From Solirubrobacterales bacterium (GTDB taxonomy: Bacteria; Actinomycetota; Thermoleophilia; Solirubrobacterales; Solirubrobacteraceae): a DNA stretch of 7,845 nucleotides. The position numbers and the translations under genes are program-made. The first letter of the stretch is position 1. The number at the start of each line of letters is the position of its first letter. The stretch lies in NCBI GenBank assembly GCA_003244035.1, contig QHBV01000205.1:1306-9150 (forward strand). The letters run 5' to 3'. Positions 4,141-7,845 of the stretch are shown in pieces. Below the pieces are notes generated by a model, which worked only from the letters and a program-made list of their open reading frames with translations, was not told where the DNA came from and did not search any database.

Positions 4141-6852
4141 CTACCCGGACAGCGCCGCTTCGATCGCGGCCTGCGCGGCACTGATCGCGTCGGAGAGGCG
4201 TTCGGGCTCGCGACCGCCAGCCCGAGCCAGCGTGTCGCGACCTCCGCCGCCACCGCCGACGACCGCCGCGGCCGCCTTGACGATCTCACCGGCGCGCACG
4301 CCGCGGGCGACCAGCGCGGGAGCGACCGACGCCACCAGGTCGACCCGGCCCTCGCCGCCGCGGCCGAGCACGATCGCGGCGTCGCCGAGCTTGCCCTTGA
4401 GCCGGTCGACGAGCTGCAGGAGCGCATCGCCGTCGGCGACGCCAACGGCCGCGGCCAGCACACTGGCACCGGCGGTCTGGGTCGCTGCGGCGGCCAGCTG
4501 GTCGACGTCGACACCGCCATTGGCGCTCCCATCGCGCCGGGCGGCGCGCTCCAGCTCACGCACCCGCTCGCGCAGCTGCCGGATGGCCTCGCCGACGCGC
4601 TCGGCGGGCACCCGCAGCAGCTCGGTGGCCTGCTGGAGCTCGCGGTCGCGCTCGCGCACGAAGCCCACCGCCTCCGAGCCCGTAATCGCCTCAATACGAC
4701 GCACATTGGCGGCGCTCGAGGTCTCGACGAGAATCCGCAGCAGCCCGATCTCGGCCGTGTTGCGGACATGGGTGCCCCCGCACAGCTCGCGCGAGAACGA
4801 CCCGTCGCCGACCTCGACCATGCGCACGATCTCGCCGTACTTCTCGTTGAACAGCGCCATGGCCCCCAGCCGCTTGGCCTCGTCGAGCGTGGTGCTCAGG
4901 GCGCGCACCGGGTGGCTCTCAAGGATCCAGGCGTTGACGTCGTCCTCGACCGCGCGCAGCTCCTGGGCGCTGAGCGACGCGCCGTGGGTGAAGTCGAAGC
5001 GCAGCTTGTCGGGCCCGACATAGGAGCCGGCCTGGCGCACGTGGTCACCGAGGAGGCGCCGCAGGGCGGCATGGAGCAGGTGCGTGCCGGTGTGATTGCA
5101 GGCGGTGGCGTGGCGAGTGGCTCGGTCCACGTGCGCCGAGACACGCTCCCCGGGCTCGAACGTGCCGTGCTGGGGCTCGATCTCCACGACCTGGTCGGTG
5201 CCCAGGCGGATCACGTCGATGACGCGCCCTCGGCAGCCGCCGCCGGCGCACTCCAGGACGCCTCCGTCGGCCACCTGGCCGCCGCCGGTGGCATAAAACG
5301 GAGACTCCAGCAGCTTGAGCAGCAATCGCGCGGGCCTGCCGCCCGCTCGGCGTCCGGCCTCGCCGGACAGGGCGGGGTGAGTGGGATCGGATGCATCCGG
5401 CGCCTCGGCCTCCACGGCGCCGATGGTCGTCTCGGCATCAGTCGTCTCATAGCCGACGAACTCGGTGGCGAACCCGGCGCCGCCGGCCAGCGACGCCGCC
5501 CGCTCGCGCAGCCCGCTCTGCGCCGCACCACGGCCGCCCGCCGAGCGCGCCCGCGCGCGCTGATCGGACATCAGCGACTCGAAGCCGGCCTCGTCGACCC
5601 CCAGTCCGTGCTCGGCGACGATCTCCAGCGTCATGTCGATCGGAAAGCCGTAGGTGTCGTGCAGGAGGAAGGCGTCGGCCCCGGCGATCCCCTCGGCATC
5701 GGCATCCCGCGCGCGGGCGATCAATTCGTCCAGACGCCGCAGCCCCTGCTCGAGCGTATGACCGAAGCTCTCCTCCTCGGAGGCCAGCCAGCGGCGCACC
5801 AGCTCGCGCTGCTCGTGCAGCTCGGGGTACTCGGGGGCCATCAGCTCGGTCACGACGGTGGCGTAGCGCTCCATGAAGCCGGTCGGCAGGCCCAGCCCCC
5901 GGCCGTGCTGGATGGCCCGGCGCATCACCCGGCGCAGCACGTAGCCGCGATCCTCGTTGGAGGGCACGACCCCGTCCGCAAGCAGGAACGTCACCGCCCG
6001 GCTGTGATCGGCGAGCACCCGGAGCGCCTTGTCGGTGGCGAACTGCTCGCCGTAGCGCCGACCCGACAGCTCCTCGCCGAGCGCGATCAGGGGCGCGAAC
6101 TGATCGGTCTCGAACACGGTGGCCTTGTCCTGCAGCACGCAGGCCATGCGGTTGAGCCCCATGCCGGTGTCGATGTTCTTGGCGGGCAGCGGCGTGAGCA
6201 CCCCGACGGGGTTCTGGTCGAGCTGCATGAACACCAGGTTCCAGTACTCCAGGAAGCGCTCGTTGTCTGCGCCGGGCAGGTCATCCGGCGTGCCGTGCTC
6301 CACGCCGCGGTCCAGGTACAGCTCCGAGCACGGGCCGCAGGGGCCGGTCGGCCCGGCCTGCCAGAAGTTCTCCTCGCGCGGGCACTCGACAATCCGCTCG
6401 CGCGGGACACCGAGGTCCAGCCACGCCTGGATCGCCTCCTCGTCGGGGCCGAGGCCGAGCTCGGCGTCGCCGGCGAACACCGTGATCCAGATGTCCTCCT
6501 CGGAAAAGCCGAACCCGTCGCGAGAGAGCGTCCAAGCGAACTGCGCGGCCTCGCGCTTGAAGTAGTCGCCGAACGAGAAGTTGCCCAGCATCTCGAAGAA
6601 GGTGAGATGGCGGGTGGTCGTGCCGATGATCTCGATGTCCGGGGTGCGAAAGGTCTTCTGGCAGGTGGTCACCCGCTGGCGCGGGGGCTTCTCGACGCCC
6701 TGGAAGTACGGCTTGAGTGGGTGCATGCCGGCGACCGTGAACAGCGCCGAGGGATCGAGCTCCGCCGGCACCAGCGACGCCGAGGAAAGCCGCAGGTGTC
6801 CCTGCTGCTCGAAGAACTCGATGAAGGTGCGGCGGATATCGTCGGAGGTCAC
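4141..6852 (-). CDS. alaS: Alanyl-tRNA synthetase AlaS
   Basis: Charges tRNA-Ala with alanine and hydrolyses mischarged Ser/Gly-tRNA-Ala. The 903 residues (E. coli 876) contain all domains. The class II catalytic core carries RHLTFFEMLGNFSFGDYFK at 81-99, NFWQAGPTGPCGPCSE at 162-177 and motif 3 IDTGMGLNRMA at 227-237. The tRNA-recognition part includes DRGYVLRRVMRRAIQHGR at 301-318. The editing domain has FYATGGGQVADGG at 519-531 and the four metal-ligand positions in HTGTH (His587, His591) and CGGTH (Cys691, His695). A C-Ala domain with a glycine run (865-871) ends the protein. Motif 3 has Asn234 where GMGLER is usual, and the editing domain has a hydrophilic stretch at 484-507 that looks longer than in E. 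coli. The GTG at 6852-6850 is chosen because TSDDIRRTFIEFFEQQGH matches the family N-terminus. Only a weak GGGG lies upstream. It follows mnmA by 41 bp and precedes ruvX by 4 bp. Confidence 0.98.
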   Translation of the reverse strand: MTSDDIRRTFIEFFEQQGHLRLSSASLVPAELDPSALFTVAGMHPLKPYFQGVEKPPRQRVTTCQKTFRTPDIEIIGTTTRHLTFFEMLGNFSFGDYFKREAAQFAWTLSRDGFGFSEEDIWITVFAGDAELGLGPDEEAIQAWLDLGVPRERIVECPREENFWQAGPTGPCGPCSELYLDRGVEHGTPDDLPGADNERFLEYWNLVFMQLDQNPVGVLTPLPAKNIDTGMGLNRMACVLQDKATVFETDQFAPLIALGEELSGRRYGEQFATDKALRVLADHSRAVTFLLADGVVPSNEDRGYVLRRVMRRAIQHGRGLGLPTGFMERYATVVTELMAPEYPELHEQRELVRRWLASEEESFGHTLEQGLRRLDELIARARDADAEGIAGADAFLLHDTYGFPIDMTLEIVAEHGLGVDEAGFESLMSDQRARARSAGGRGAAQSGLRERAASLAGGAGFATEFVGYETTDAETTIGAVEAEAPDASDPTHPALSGEAGRRAGGRPARLLLKLLESPFYATGGGQVADGGVLECAGGGCRGRVIDVIRLGTDQVVEIEPQHGTFEPGERVSAHVDRATRHATACNHTGTHLLHAALRRLLGDHVRQAGSYVGPDKLRFDFTHGASLSAQELRAVEDDVNAWILESHPVRALSTTLDEAKRLGAMALFNEKYGEIVRMVEVGDGSFSRELCGGTHVRNTAEIGLLRILVETSSAANVRRIEAITGSEAVGFVRERDRELQQATELLRVPAERVGEAIRQLRERVRELERAARRDGSANGGVDVDQLAAAATQTAGASVLAAAVGVADGDALLQLVDRLKGKLGDAAIVLGRGGEGRVDLVASVAPALVARGVRAGEIVKAAAAVVGGGGGGRDTLARAGGREPERLSDAISAAQAAIEAALSG

Positions 6853-6893
6853 GGGTGCCCCAGTGTAGGCGGGGTTCCGGGCATTCCGGCGAC
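6853..6893 (-). other. mnmA-alaS spacer, the longest non-coding gap
   Basis: This 41-base gap contains no convincing -10/-35 pair, no terminator hairpin with a T run, and is far too short for a T-box leader. In the mRNA sense it has two CCGGAA copies (6888-6883 and 6880-6875) and a weak GGGG about seven bases before the alaS GTG. An ATG at 6884-6882 is out of the alaS frame. It reads as simple operon spacing. Confidence 0.5.
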
Positions 6894-7845
6894 CTATGGG
6901 CCCGGGCGGGCGATCGTCCCCCAGCCGACCACCAGCTCCCCGTCCATCAGGCAGGCGAGCTGTCCGGGGGCAGCGCCGTCGACCGGCTCAGACAGCTCGA
7001 TCGCCAGCGTGCGATGGCGCCCGGCGTCGGGATCGCCGAGCAGGCGCGCCGCCAGCGGCCGCGCCCGATAGCGCAGCTTGACCCGGTCCACGCGCGCGCC
7101 GTGACGGTGCAGGCGGGCCGACCGCACGGCGACGCGGCTGGTCTGCAGCGCCTCGCGCGGGCCTACGGTGACCCGACCGGTGGCGGCGTCCTTGTCGAGC
7201 ACGTAGAGCGGGGCCGGGGCGTCGCCGATTCCCAGGCCGCGCCGCTGGCCGACGGTGAAGCGATGCTGACCAAGGTGGTGACCGACCGTGGTACCCGCCA
7301 CGTCCACCAGTTCCCCGGGCTCGTCCTCGACGCCCCCGTGGCGGGCCAGGAAGCGGGCGCGGTCGGTCCCGGCGAGGAAGCAGAGGTCCTGGGAGTCGAC
7401 CTTGTCGGCCACCGCCAGACCGGCCTGCGCGGCGATCTCCCGGACCCGCGGCTTGCGCAGATCCCCCAGCGGAAAGCGCATTCGGCCGAGCGTGCCCGGG
7501 TCCAGTGCGGCCAGCATGTAGGTCTGGTCCTTCGCCGGGTCGGCAGCCGCCCGGAGCACCGGCCCGTGAGCGTCGCCGGGCTCGGCGATGCGCGCGTAAT
7601 GGCCCGTGGCCAGGGACCCGCAGCCCAGCCGGTCGGCCAGCGCCAGCATCGCGTCCAGGCGCACGTGGCCGTTGCAGCCGACGCAGGGGTTGGGCGTCTC
7701 ACCGCCGGCGTAGCCGGCGATGAACGGCTCGACCACCCCGGCGCGGAACGGCTCGCGGAGGTCCAGGGTGAAGTGGGGCAGGCCCATCGAGTGAGCCAGC
7801 GAGCGGGCCTGGGCGACGGCCGAGGCCGAGCAGCAGCTGCGCTCG
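6894..7845 (-). CDS. mnmA: tRNA-specific 2-thiouridylase MnmA, 5' end cut off by the window edge
   Basis: Transfers sulfur to C2 of the wobble uridine (U34) of tRNA-Lys, -Glu and -Gln after adenylating it. The frame is open to the window edge; 316 residues are visible (first visible residues ERSCCSASAV), and comparison with the usual length of about 360-370 means the first 50-60 residues, including the SGGVDSS PP-loop, lie outside. An internal ATG at 7787-7785 is not the start, because conserved sequence continues upstream of it. In partial numbering the motifs are TPNPCVGCN at 50-58 (first catalytic Cys57), ATGHYAR at 79-85, KDQTYML at 105-111, SQDLCFLAG at 151-159 (second catalytic Cys155) and GQRRGLGIGDAP at 199-210, followed by the C-terminal beta-barrel region with RVDRVKLRYRARP. 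Both catalytic cysteines are present, so it is probably active. The TAG stop at 6896-6894 is 41 bp before alaS. In B. subtilis trmU also lies near alaS. Confidence 0.97.
   Translation of the reverse strand, partial: ERSCCSASAVAQARSLAHSMGLPHFTLDLREPFRAGVVEPFIAGYAGGETPNPCVGCNGHVRLDAMLALADRLGCGSLATGHYARIAEPGDAHGPVLRAAADPAKDQTYMLAALDPGTLGRMRFPLGDLRKPRVREIAAQAGLAVADKVDSQDLCFLAGTDRARFLARHGGVEDEPGELVDVAGTTVGHHLGQHRFTVGQRRGLGIGDAPAPLYVLDKDAATGRVTVGPREALQTSRVAVRSARLHRHGARVDRVKLRYRARPLAARLLGDPDAGRHRTLAIELSEPVDGAAPGQLACLMDGELVVGWGTIARPGP

Noticed and set aside
4137..4769. N-terminal extension of the ruvX frame by 211 residues into alaS
   Set aside because: The extension is Arg/Ser/Ala-rich out-of-frame alaS sequence; RuvX homology and normal length begin at the GTG at 4136.
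6853..6893. Possible T-box, terminator or promoter before alaS
   Set aside because: Only 41 bases are available, with no T-box elements, no T run after a hairpin and no recognisable promoter boxes.
4768..7071. Plus-strand open frame of 767 codons opposite alaS
   Set aside because: Antisense shadow of a GC-rich gene: composition is rich in Arg, Gly, Ala, Gln and His with no recognisable domain, and it covers the full, motif-complete alaS and part of mnmA.
1..7845. A defence system, mobile element, CRISPR array or other novel multi-gene system
   Set aside because: All coding space is accounted for by core genes; no transposase, integrase, repeat array or toxin-antitoxin pair is visible, and base composition appears uniform.

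Overview
The window is a compact, one-directional block of core genes from a high-GC bacterium. All eight genes I can support lie on the minus strand, so transcription runs from position 7845 towards 1. The order is mnmA (5' end cut off) - alaS - ruvX - mltG - aroE - a TrmR-like O-methyltransferase - a 73-residue putative zinc protein - aroC (3' end cut off). Strong G/C bias at third codon positions, frequent GTG starts, the actinobacterial-looking alaS-ruvX-mltG-aroE-aroC order and the character of the proteins suggest an actinobacterium, most plausibly of the Thermoleophilia/Solirubrobacterales type. That taxonomic guess is inference. No tRNA, rRNA, CRISPR, insertion sequence or phage gene is visible.

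Layout. 7845-6894 carries the tRNA 2-thiouridylase MnmA without its PP-loop N-terminus. After a 41-bp gap, the largest in the window, 6852-4141 encodes full-length alanyl-tRNA synthetase. Four bases later comes RuvX/YqgF (4136-3723), whose end overlaps the start of the endolytic murein transglycosylase MltG (3730-2246) by 8 bp. The end of mltG overlaps the probable GTG start of shikimate dehydrogenase AroE (2271-1429) by 26 bp. Seven bases on lies an O-methyltransferase (1421-798), joined by an ATGA overlap to a small protein with two CxxCxGxG motifs (801-580). After a further 13 bp, chorismate synthase AroC starts at 566 and runs off the window.

How the genes fit together. The block mixes tRNA function (MnmA for 2-thio at U34, AlaS for charging, and probably TrmR for 5-methoxyuridine at U34), 16S rRNA maturation or a nuclease role (RuvX), cell-wall assembly (MltG) and aromatic amino acid synthesis (AroE, AroC). 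Tight spacing and overlaps imply one transcription unit with translational coupling. Several starts (mltG, aroC, and aroE at its GTG) have no evident Shine-Dalgarno sequence. The mnmA...alaS...ruvX...mltG...methyltransferase order resembles the Bacillus subtilis trmU-alaS-yrrK-yrrL-yrrM region as I recall it, which supports the TrmR reading.

The least-described items are the small double-CxxCxGxG protein and the TrmR-like methyltransferase embedded among shikimate genes. Nothing here looks like a defence system or mobile cargo. Most of the window is ordinary core genome.
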